Shown here piece by piece: positions 6,761 to 13,254 of a DNA stretch of 15,686 nucleotides. The notes beneath the pieces were generated by a model that worked only from the letters and a program-made list of their open reading frames with translations, had not been told where the DNA came from and ran no database searches. The DNA is from an uncultured Sulfurimonas sp. (GTDB taxonomy: Bacteria; Campylobacterota; Campylobacteria; Campylobacterales; Sulfurimonadaceae). Positions within the stretch are counted from its first letter, which is position 1. Every line of letters starts with the position of its first letter. Location of the stretch: contig CALDOC010000441.1 of the NCBI GenBank assembly GCA_937914675.1, forward strand, positions 1 to 15,686, in the 5' to 3' direction. Both the position numbers and the translations under genes were made by a program.

Positions 6761-9471
6761 ACTTTGACAATTTTTATCTCGTTTTCAAGTAAATAACAGA
6801 GGTAGCCATCAACAGCGTCACCCGTTATCTCTTCTATCGCTTTTACGTAATAGCGCACCTGTTTTACATGGTGCTCAGAATAACTAAGAGAACTTTTGTA
6901 ATCAATCACGTTCCACCCTCCATTTCTTCTCTTTACGAGAAGGTCGACGTATCGAAGATTGTTTTTATACCTGAGGGCTTTTTCTTTATAAACTTCACCG
7001 TCCGTTAACTCCAAAAACCGCTTGTCGCGTATAAGATTCTTAACTCTATTTTGTATCTCCATCGACTCCTCATCCCTTAGCGTATATCCAAATTTATTGA
7101 GAGTCATGTCTTTCGCGTTTGAGAGTTTTTCATCTTTAAAATCGCTCATCATTTCTAAGAAGTAATGCATGGCGAGACCAAAATTAATGGCGTCTAGGTC
7201 ATCATATTGTTCTTTTTCAAGCGCTAAAACGTCACTTTGCGTTCCATAGTAAAACGATTGATACTCTAAGCGTTTAAATCTCTTTTTTTCTTCTTTTTTC
7301 ACTTGAATTTGAAACTTCAAGACCCCATGCGTTTGCGCTTCTAAATCTAAAACGTCAAAGTTGGAATTTTTGAATTTTTTTACTATAAAAAGGTTTTCTC
7401 TAGCCCTCGTAAAAGCGACGTACAAAGCGTTTAAGCTATCTTCATGAACCAATCTTTTTTCTTTTTCAAGCGCGTTCGCGTAGCCATTGTCCAACTCTTC
7501 TCTCGCTTTTGTCCGAAGATATACGTTTTGCAAGCTTATGCCGTCGTACTCGTAAATGATGGAATGTCTCGCGGGAGGAGGGTTTTTGAGTCTGTCCATG
7601 ACGATGACATGCTCGTACTCCAAGCCTTTTGATTTATGCACCGTCAAAACTCTAACTCCACTTATGTCCGAAGCGGCGGCCGCTGTATCTAGCCGCTCGT
7701 ACTCAAACAAAAGCGCTTCTACGTCCGGGTACTTTGATACCGCGTTTATAAAACGAATCAAGTGAAACGAATCGCTAAAGAGTTCAAACTCGTCAATAAC
7801 TTTTTTGATAACGTCAACAAGTTTCACTCTGTTCAAATCAACCCTTTTTATATCTTTCACTTCTTGATTTATAAGCGCAAAAAAGTTGTATTTGTATATA
7901 TTTTCTTTAAAATAGAGATATTTGAGATACTCTAAAATGGCTTTGACGCTTTTTTGATTGATAAGCTTTGTGGTCGTCTCGGTAACGACTTCAATATTTT
8001 CTTTTTGAAGCTCCGTTTTTATAGCTTCGCCATCTCCATTCGTCGCGCATAAAATGGCTATGTCGTCAGGTTTCGCGCCAAGTTCTATCAGTCTTTTCAC
8101 TTGCTCGATAGTCGCTTCCAAGGGTTCGTCATTTTGAATTATTTCGACGTAACCTCCCTTCGCTTCTTCACGAACCAGTTGTGGCGTGTAGTTTTTTATC
8201 TTAGCGCCAAAAACGCCGTTTACAAACTCTATAACTTCTTTTTGCGACCTATAGTTCGTCACAAGCTTATGAACCTCAGTCAAATTTTCTTTAACCACTT
8301 CGCCAAAAAGAGCCGAAACGCCTCCACGGAATCTATATATGGACTGTTTGACGTCGCCGACAAAAAAGAAACTTCCATTGTCGAAAATCCCTTTTCCCGA
8401 CGTTATCTCGCTTATAAGAGGACGCAATATTTCATACTGTAATATGCTTGTGTCTTGAAACTCGTCAAGCAACATATGCTCTATTTGAGCGTCAAGTCGA
8501 AAGTACAAAAACTCGCTATCGTTAAGACGATGAAGTATCTCATAAACCAAAGACGTAACGTCTGAAAAGCTAAGTTCGCTGTCATCCATGTAGAGCGCTT
8601 TTTTACTTTTTACGTATATATCTACAAGTTCTTTGATTCCATAAAAGAAGTTCTGCTCTTTGGCCAAATGATAACTTTTAATCGCGACTTGCATTATATG
8701 CAAATACCGATTCATCTCCAAAGAGAAACACTTCTTGAAAACCCAGTACTCCAAACTCTCTTTTAGAACCCATGTTTTGGCTCTAAGCTCCTCAAAACTC
8801 TCCGCCTGAACCGCTTTTAGGAGCGAGGGAGTCGCTCCTTTGCAGTTGGCTACCAAGTTTTGCAAGGCCTTCAGGGCGCGCGTCGCCTCAACTTCAAAAA
8901 CGGCCGTGTCTTGTTTTTGAAACTTGAGGTGAGAAAGCTCCTCTTTTTTGGAGTAAAACTCGTCAAGCAGCGTGAAAATGTCTCCAAGTCTTTTTTTTGA
9001 ATCTAGGGAAAGATTGATTAGGGTGTCGCGTTTGCCGGCGACGCTGACCTCTTTTAAAAAACGCGACATCAGGTTGAGTTCATGTTGAGAGGCGAACGTG
9101 GAAAAATCAGGCATGAGCGACGCGTAAAGTGAAAACTTTCTAAGAATTTGAGTGAAGAAACTGTCTATCGTCATGATTTTAGTGTGAGAGTTTAAAAACT
9201 CGTTTAAAATTCTTTGACGATTTTGTAAAAGATGTTCTCGCTCAAGCTCCGTCACTTTTACAATCTCCGCGAGTTCTCCACGAAACTCCAACTCTTCAAG
9301 CGTTTCAACTATCCGCTCTTGCATCTCCGACGCGGCTTTGTTCGTAAAGGTAAGCGCCAATATCTTAGAAGGCTCCGCGCCTTTAAACAAAAGAGAAAGA
9401 TAACGCACGACAAGCATAAAGGTTTTGCCACTTCCGGCGCTTGCCTCGTACGCTAGATTGTTTTTAAACAT
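6757..9471 (-). CDS. addA: AddA/RecB-like helicase-nuclease
   Basis: A 904-residue superfamily 1 helicase fused to a RecB-type nuclease, the motor subunit of an AddAB enzyme that processes double-strand breaks for RecA loading. Helicase motifs in order: Walker A ASAGSGKT (10-17), Ia ALTFTNKAASEM (39-50), II with D336-E337 in LLDEFQDTS, III GDVKQSIYRFRGG from 372, IV NYRSQKEVIEF, V TVHKSKGLEYEH around H612, and VI AFTRARE around T688. The C-terminal PD-(D/E)XK nuclease shows GLAMHYFLEM, D843 in YVDLLVK and D857-Y-K859. All catalytic residues look intact. It is shorter than Bacillus AddA (over 1200 residues). Its ATG follows the Fur-family gene by nine bases with AAGGGG as ribosome site, so the two share a transcript. 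The AddB partner is encoded some 3.8 kb away, beyond the metal cassette. Confidence 0.9.
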   Translation of the reverse strand: MFKNNLAYEASAGSGKTFMLVVRYLSLLFKGAEPSKILALTFTNKAASEMQERIVETLEELEFRGELAEIVKVTELEREHLLQNRQRILNEFLNSHTKIMTIDSFFTQILRKFSLYASLMPDFSTFASQHELNLMSRFLKEVSVAGKRDTLINLSLDSKKRLGDIFTLLDEFYSKKEELSHLKFQKQDTAVFEVEATRALKALQNLVANCKGATPSLLKAVQAESFEELRAKTWVLKESLEYWVFKKCFSLEMNRYLHIMQVAIKSYHLAKEQNFFYGIKELVDIYVKSKKALYMDDSELSFSDVTSLVYEILHRLNDSEFLYFRLDAQIEHMLLDEFQDTSILQYEILRPLISEITSGKGIFDNGSFFFVGDVKQSIYRFRGGVSALFGEVVKENLTEVHKLVTNYRSQKEVIEFVNGVFGAKIKNYTPQLVREEAKGGYVEIIQNDEPLEATIEQVKRLIELGAKPDDIAILCATNGDGEAIKTELQKENIEVVTETTTKLINQKSVKAILEYLKYLYFKENIYKYNFFALINQEVKDIKRVDLNRVKLVDVIKKVIDEFELFSDSFHLIRFINAVSKYPDVEALLFEYERLDTAAAASDISGVRVLTVHKSKGLEYEHVIVMDRLKNPPPARHSIIYEYDGISLQNVYLRTKAREELDNGYANALEKEKRLVHEDSLNALYVAFTRARENLFIVKKFKNSNFDVLDLEAQTHGVLKFQIQVKKEEKKRFKRLEYQSFYYGTQSDVLALEKEQYDDLDAINFGLAMHYFLEMMSDFKDEKLSNAKDMTLNKFGYTLRDEESMEIQNRVKNLIRDKRFLELTDGEVYKEKALRYKNNLRYVDLLVKRRNGGWNVIDYKSSLSYSEHHVKQVRYYVKAIEEITGDAVDGYLCYLLENEIKIVKV

Positions 9472-9480
9472 GCAACCCCT

Positions 9481-9849
9481 TCACGACGCGCAGCAGCTTT
9501 TGCAAACGCCCTTAAAAATCATGTCCATTATTTTGTACCCCTCAAGTTTAATCGGCTCTACGTTCTCGAGACACTCTATCTCGTTGCAACTGTTGCAAAT
9601 AAAATGCGCGTGTGGCGACTCTCTCAGCTCATAATATCTTTTTTTGTCGTTTGATTCAAAGCTGTTGAGTATGGACTCGGTCTCAAATTTTGAAACGTTT
9701 CTGTAAAACGTGGCTTTATCCATGTTTATTCCGCTTTTCACGTCGTCAAAAGATATTGGCTTGTTCGCGAGACTAAACAACTCCAAAAGCTCTTTTCTCG
9801 CAGAGGTCAATTTTAAATTTTTTTCTTCAATGATGTTTTTTGTTTGCAT
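9481..9849 (-). CDS. Fur-family metal regulator, probably Zur-like
   Basis: A 122-residue Fur-superfamily repressor, slightly short for the family. The winged-helix DNA-binding part covers about residues 10-64, with recognition helix MDKATFYRNVSKFE. The metal and dimer part has H80 and H82 (HAHF), C85-x2-C88 (CNSC) and C116-x2-C119 (CKSC), which together make the Cys4 structural zinc site of many Fur, Zur and PerR proteins. It is divergent from a ZnuA/permease unit with a dyad between them, so a zinc-sensing Zur is the best guess. Fur or PerR function cannot be excluded. The ATG at 9849 has no Shine-Dalgarno. A -10-like TACTAT close upstream suggests a very short or absent leader. It is followed by addA nine bases downstream. 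Confidence 0.85.
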   Translation of the reverse strand: MQTKNIIEEKNLKLTSARKELLELFSLANKPISFDDVKSGINMDKATFYRNVSKFETESILNSFESNDKKRYYELRESPHAHFICNSCNEIECLENVEPIKLEGYKIMDMIFKGVCKSCCAS

Positions 9850-9885
9850 GGCGAAATAGTATCAGTTTTACTCTTTAACGTAAAT
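9850..9885 (-). promoter_or_regulatory. Possible promoter of fur-like gene and addA
   Basis: On the minus strand TTTACG, 17 bases, then TACTAT precedes the regulator ATG, each hexamer matching four of six consensus bases. Transcription would start at or within a few bases of the ATG, giving a leaderless mRNA. This fits the missing ribosome site but is weak evidence. Confidence 0.25.
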
Positions 9886-9890
9886 TAGAC

Positions 9891-9911
9891 AAATGCGACT
9901 AAGTTGCATTT
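9891..9911. promoter_or_regulatory. Dyad operator, candidate Zur/Fur-family box
   Basis: AAATGCGAC, then TAA, then GTTGCATTT is a 9-3-9 inverted repeat with eight of nine positions matching. GAC (9888-9890) and GTC (9914-9916) add an outer pair past a small bulge. It sits about 40 bases before the regulator start, and its right arm overlaps the possible -35 of the plus-strand unit. A 21-bp A/T-edged dyad is the size Fur-family dimers bind. The assignment to this regulator is inferred from position. Confidence 0.5.
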
Positions 9912-9931
9912 AAGTCTCTGACACGTACAAT
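9904..9931 (+). promoter_or_regulatory. Promoter of the metal-uptake unit
   Basis: TTGCAT (9904-9909), a 16-base spacer and TACAAT (9926-9931) form a fair sigma-70 promoter with a start near 9938. The -35 lies in the right arm of the dyad and the -10 abuts the second element, so a bound repressor would block it. Confidence 0.35.
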
Positions 9932-9948
9932 TGCGACCTAGTTTGTCA
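9927..9948. promoter_or_regulatory. Second copy of the operator core
   Basis: TGCGACCTAGTT at 9932-9943 repeats the core of the upstream dyad (TGCGACTAAGTT at 9894-9905) with two differences, 38 bases away in the same orientation. Its own symmetry is poor; only a short TGACA/TGTCA pair (9919-9923 and 9944-9948) frames it. It may be a weaker second binding site or a chance match. Confidence 0.3.
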
Positions 9949-9961
9949 CAAAGGATTTCTC

Positions 9962-10030
9962 TTGCAAAAATTGACTTTTCTCATTTTGACTTTTGAGCGC
10001 GACGAGAGAAATTTTTCAATCTATGCCTAA
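9962..10030 (+). CDS. Possible 22-codon leader ORF before the His/Cys protein
   Basis: AAAGGA (9950-9955) stands six bases before a TTG at 9962 that opens a 22-codon frame (first residues MQKLTFLILT if TTG is read as Met). It ends with TAA at 10028-10030, overlapping the ATG of the next gene at 10023 by eight bases. The next gene lacks a well-placed ribosome site, so this ORF could load ribosomes for it. The start codon is weak and the peptide matches nothing I know; its expression is inferred only from signals. Confidence 0.3.
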   Translation: MQKLTFLILTFERDERNFSIYA

Positions 10031-10343
10031 AACACTCTTATTTGGACTATCTAGCTATGTTGTAAACGCGACCGCTCGGTTCGTAAAACAACATCTCGTT
10101 ATTCTCTTCATACTCGCCAATTTTATGAGCGCGTCTCACCATCATGAAGATTTGCAAGCTCACGCCGATTGTCAAATCTGCGTCATTCAATCCAACGTCG
10201 CCGACGCCGACGCTCCCGCAGACGCGCTCTACCTGACGAAACTATGCGCTGTCCATGAAAAAATAGATACGAAGCTCAAGCACCAAATCCAACTCAAAGA
10301 ACAAAATACCCTCCACGCGAGAGCTCCTCCAAAAGTCTCCTAA
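10023..10343 (+). CDS. Small His/Cys-rich exported or membrane-anchored protein
   Basis: A 106-residue protein counted from ATG 10023. A TTG start at 9993 in the same frame would add ten residues but has no ribosome site. One hydrophobic stretch, LVILFILANFMSA (about 25-37), could be a signal peptide or anchor. Right after it come H39-H40-H41, then H47 and C50-x2-C53 (AHADCQIC), a plausible metal-binding patch in the periplasm. The tail ends in ARAPPKVS. The plan (hydrophobic segment, His cluster, CxxC, RAPP-like end) resembles small DUF2946-type proteins found near metal transport genes, but I cannot confirm that family. First full gene of the uptake unit, 55 bases before the porin-like gene. 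A role as zinc chaperone or sensor is a guess. Confidence 0.6.
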   Translation: MPKTLLFGLSSYVVNATARFVKQHLVILFILANFMSASHHHEDLQAHADCQICVIQSNVADADAPADALYLTKLCAVHEKIDTKLKHQIQLKEQNTLHARAPPKVS

Positions 10344-10368
10344 ACCCCAAACAAAACCAAAACAAAAC

Positions 10369-10374
10369 TATAAT
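10369..10374 (+). promoter_or_regulatory. Internal -10 box before the outer-membrane gene
   Basis: A perfect TATAAT lies 24 bases before the ATG at 10399, in the 55-base gap. The expected start is about 18 bases upstream of the ATG, which leaves room for the GGAG ribosome site. There is no -35. It could give the last three genes a promoter of their own, outside the main dyad. Confidence 0.35.
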
Positions 10375-10398
10375 TATTACAAATTTGGAGAATAAACC

Positions 10399-11619
10399 AT
10401 GAAAAAAACCATCTGTTTATCTCTGCTCGCTTTTTCATCCCTCTTCGCTCAGAGTGAATTGGACGCGCTAAAAGAGCAGTTGAAACAACAAGAAACAGCC
10501 ATAGAGAGCTTAGAATCCAAAGTGGGAGCTTTGAGCCAAAAAAGCGTTCCAAACACTTCAGCGAGCTTTTCGCAAAACGCCTATCTGCCGGACATCGCGT
10601 TTATCATGAACATGTCGGCCATGAGTCGCAACGTTAAAAATTCAGATTACGAAGCTTACTCGATTCCCGGGTTTATCAATGGCGGCGACGCCGAGATACA
10701 GTTCAACAAAGACAAGGGCTTCAACTTCAACTACACCGAAGTCGCTTTGAGTTCGACCGTCGACCCCTATTTTGACGCTTTCGTCATCTTTCATATTAGT
10801 CTTGACGCTTTTGAGACGGAAGAAGCCTATGTGAGAACTCGAGCGCTTCCCCTTGGACTAAGAGTGAAAGCCGGAAAATTTAAAAGCGATTTTGGACGAA
10901 TAAACTCCAAACATCAGCATGCTTGGAATTTTGACTCGCAACCCATCATCTATGAAACTCTCTTTGGCCCAGACGCCATAAGCGACGCTGGAGTTCAACT
11001 CCAATGGGTGGCTCCAATCGACATGTACCTTATGGCCGGAGTCGAAGCGATGCAGGGAACGAACGACATGAGCTTTGGCGAAGCGGAGCGAAATAATCTC
11101 TATATCGGATATTTAAAATCAAGCATTGACGTGGGCGACGACTTGTCCATTTTAGCTGGAGTGAGTTTGGCTCATGGAGAAAATGTCGTAAACGACTCGA
11201 CGAATCCAACGGATGTTTACGGAGTCGACTTGACGTTTCGAGAACAGCTTGGAAGTTACAGCGCCCTCGTTTGGCAAAGTGAATATCTCTACAGGAACAA
11301 AGACCTTGGACCAAGAACGGACAAACAAGCGGGACTTTACAGCGAACTCGTCTATCAGGCGAACAACAACTGGAGCGGCGGCGTTCGTTACGACGCGATT
11401 ACGAAAAACGACGTGGATTTAAGCGCCTACTCCGTAGACGCGGGCAATTTGGATAGATACACGGCGAAGCTGGAGTACAAACCCTTTCCAATGTCGCGTT
11501 TGAGACTTCAATACACCTATGACAGGACAAAAATCATCGCGGGCGAGAGAAAAGATCTCAGTGAAGTCGTGTTGTCACTTAACATAGCGGCCGGCGCTCA
11601 TGGCGCCCATGATTACTAG
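10399..11619 (+). CDS. Outer-membrane beta-barrel (porin-like) protein
   Basis: A 406-residue outer-membrane protein. MKKTICLSLLAFSSLFA (1-17) is a signal peptide with a likely cut after A17. A coiled coil follows (about 18-47, SELDALKEQLKQQETAIESL), as in trimeric porins with an N-terminal stalk. The rest alternates short amphipathic strands with turns (for example LRVKAGKFKSDFGRI, WSGGVRYDAI, RLRLQYTYDRTKI), as expected for a barrel. The C-terminus is HGAHDY, an aromatic last residue with two histidines close by. GGAG stands eight bases before the ATG. The ZnuA-like gene starts eight bases after its stop, so it probably lets the same metal cross the outer membrane. It is not TonB-dependent by appearance: no plug domain or TonB box was seen. 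The exact porin family is unknown. Confidence 0.8.
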   Translation: MKKTICLSLLAFSSLFAQSELDALKEQLKQQETAIESLESKVGALSQKSVPNTSASFSQNAYLPDIAFIMNMSAMSRNVKNSDYEAYSIPGFINGGDAEIQFNKDKGFNFNYTEVALSSTVDPYFDAFVIFHISLDAFETEEAYVRTRALPLGLRVKAGKFKSDFGRINSKHQHAWNFDSQPIIYETLFGPDAISDAGVQLQWVAPIDMYLMAGVEAMQGTNDMSFGEAERNNLYIGYLKSSIDVGDDLSILAGVSLAHGENVVNDSTNPTDVYGVDLTFREQLGSYSALVWQSEYLYRNKDLGPRTDKQAGLYSELVYQANNNWSGGVRYDAITKNDVDLSAYSVDAGNLDRYTAKLEYKPFPMSRLRLQYTYDRTKIIAGERKDLSEVVLSLNIAAGAHGAHDY

Positions 11620-11627
11620 GAGATAAA

Positions 11628-12506
11628 ATGAAAAAAATATTATTACTGAGCGCTCTGCTCTCATCCTTGGCGTTCGCGTCCCTGCAAGTCGATACGACTT
11701 ACTCCACAATGGGCGCGGTTACTGAAAAAATCGGTGGTGATTTGGTAAGCGTGACGGTACTTGGAAGCTCCAAATACGACCCTCACTTCATCGTGCCAAA
11801 ACCATCGCTCATTGCCAAACTTCGCCGAGCGGATTTGCTTATCATGAATGGAGGAGGTCTTGAAATGGGTTGGTTACCCCCGCTTATGAGAAGCGCGAAC
11901 AACGCCAACATCCAAAACGGCGCGAAAGGTTTTTTGGACATGTCTCATCATGTGAAGATGATAAACGTACCAACGTCGGTTTCTCGCGGATTTGGCGACG
12001 TTCACGCGCAAGGAAATCCACACTACTCAAGCGATCCCTACGCGATACTGGCGATGGCGAAGGCGATAGAGTCCAAACTCAGCGAACTCGATCCAACGAA
12101 CGAGAAAACCTACAAAGGTAATCTTGAAAAGTTTTTGTCTGAGTGGAAAGTTTATTTAAACAAGCTCGACGCGAAAATGGCGACATGTCAAGATAAAAAA
12201 GTGGTGCAATATCATCAACTTTTCAACTACTTTCTCAAACGCTACGGCTATAAAAGTTTTGGGAACGTCGAACCGCTTCCAGGCATCTCCCCGAGTTCGA
12301 GTCACACCCTTGAACTCATAAACATGATGAGAGAGAACGACGTGAAAATAATTTTGCAAGACGTCTATCATGAGAAGAAAACGGCCAAGTTCATAGCCCA
12401 AAAAGCTGGAGCCGAAGTCAAAATTATTCCTCATGACTTGGGTGCCGACGGGAGTAAAACGCTAGAAGATTTTTACGACGGCGTGGCCGCTCAAATATGT
12501 CGATAA
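11628..12506 (+). CDS. znuA: ZnuA/TroA-like periplasmic metal-binding protein
   Basis: A 292-residue cluster A-I (cluster 9) binding protein for Zn2+ or Mn2+ uptake. MKKILLLSALLSSLAFA is a signal peptide without a lipobox. The metal ligands are in the expected places: H53 (YDPHF), H132 (GNPHY, within the HAQGNPH signature), H196 (QYHQLF) and an acidic residue near 245-249 (LQDVYHEKK). There is no long His-rich loop as in E. coli ZnuA. The HxxGNPH form occurs in a subgroup of these proteins, so zinc is likely but not certain. GGAG stands five bases before the ATG, overlapping the end of the porin gene. Its 3' end overlaps the permease start by ten bases. The gene symbol is by family, not by proof of specificity. 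Confidence 0.88.
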   Translation: MKKILLLSALLSSLAFASLQVDTTYSTMGAVTEKIGGDLVSVTVLGSSKYDPHFIVPKPSLIAKLRRADLLIMNGGGLEMGWLPPLMRSANNANIQNGAKGFLDMSHHVKMINVPTSVSRGFGDVHAQGNPHYSSDPYAILAMAKAIESKLSELDPTNEKTYKGNLEKFLSEWKVYLNKLDAKMATCQDKKVVQYHQLFNYFLKRYGYKSFGNVEPLPGISPSSSHTLELINMMRENDVKIILQDVYHEKKTAKFIAQKAGAEVKIIPHDLGADGSKTLEDFYDGVAAQICR

Positions 12507-13252
12507 TCGAACTTTTTTGGCCGGCTTTTTTGCTCTCCATCGCGCTCGTTTTCATACACACCATTTTTGGGATTGAAATTATCAAACGCGGAGTCATATT
12601 CACGGACCTCGCGATTGGGCAAATCGCGGCCATTGGAATGGCGTTAAGCGTCGTCTTGATGGATGGAGCGTACCAAAATTCCATGACGCTCGCGTTTGCG
12701 CTTTTAGGAGCCCTCATCATTACATGGGCCACAAAAAAAGTGGATAAGATTGAGGCTTTCATAGGACTTTTGTACGCGCTTGGAATATCGTCGATCATGT
12801 TGATTTTGGCCCAAAGCGCCGAGGGAACGGAACTCTACTCCAAACTAAGCGCGGCGGACGTGCTCTTTACGAATAGTCGCGACTTGTTCACGAGTTTGAG
12901 CGTGTATGGAGGGGTGGCTTTGGCCATGCTTTTTCTTTATCCAAAAGTTCAAGGGCTTTTCAAAGAGCTTCTCTTTTTTGGCGCTCTCGCCATAACCGTC
13001 ACTTCCTCCGTCCAATCCGCCGGAGTTTTGGTGGTTTTCGCGCTTTTGATAGCGCCCTCTTACGCCGGCCTCGCCCAATCGAAAATAAAGCCCTTCGCGT
13101 TTGCGACGGGGTTTGGCTCCATCGGCGTCCTCGTCGCGCTTGTGGCCTCTTACAATTTGGACTTGCCGACCGGTTACATGATCATTTTTACCATCGTTTT
13201 GAGTTCGCTTTTGTTTGTCGCGTTTGGGAGTTTGAACAAACGAAGCGAATAA
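12497..13252 (+). CDS. znuB: ABC-3 family metal permease (ZnuB-like)
   Basis: A 251-residue integral inner-membrane protein of the ZnuB/TroC type, with about seven or eight hydrophobic segments (near residues 5-25, 34-54, 64-78, 87-103, 128-147, 155-175, 185-205 and 215-245). The GQIAAIGMALS stretch near residue 40 and the YALGISSIML region near 90 fit the family. It is somewhat short for ZnuB. The ATG lies inside the end of znuA (ten-base overlap) with no ribosome site of its own, so it depends on coupling. No ZnuC-type ATPase is encoded next to it or anywhere in the window, which is unusual for this transporter class. Its stop lies two bases from the stop of the convergent addB gene. Confidence 0.85.
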   Translation: MSIIELFWPAFLLSIALVFIHTIFGIEIIKRGVIFTDLAIGQIAAIGMALSVVLMDGAYQNSMTLAFALLGALIITWATKKVDKIEAFIGLLYALGISSIMLILAQSAEGTELYSKLSAADVLFTNSRDLFTSLSVYGGVALAMLFLYPKVQGLFKELLFFGALAITVTSSVQSAGVLVVFALLIAPSYAGLAQSKIKPFAFATGFGSIGVLVALVASYNLDLPTGYMIIFTIVLSSLLFVAFGSLNKRSE

Positions 13253-13254
13253 AC

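Noticed and set aside
8101..8442. Plus-strand open frame of 113 codons within addA
   Set aside because: Antisense to the helicase motif II/III region, which is clearly coding on the minus strand.
11030..11314. Minus-strand open frame of 94 codons inside the porin-like gene
   Set aside because: It lies wholly inside a well-supported gene on the other strand and its product is Arg/Ser-rich with no family features.
12424..12798. Minus-strand open frame of 124 codons at the znuA/permease junction
   Set aside because: Antisense to two genes with clear family motifs; no ribosome site or recognisable product.
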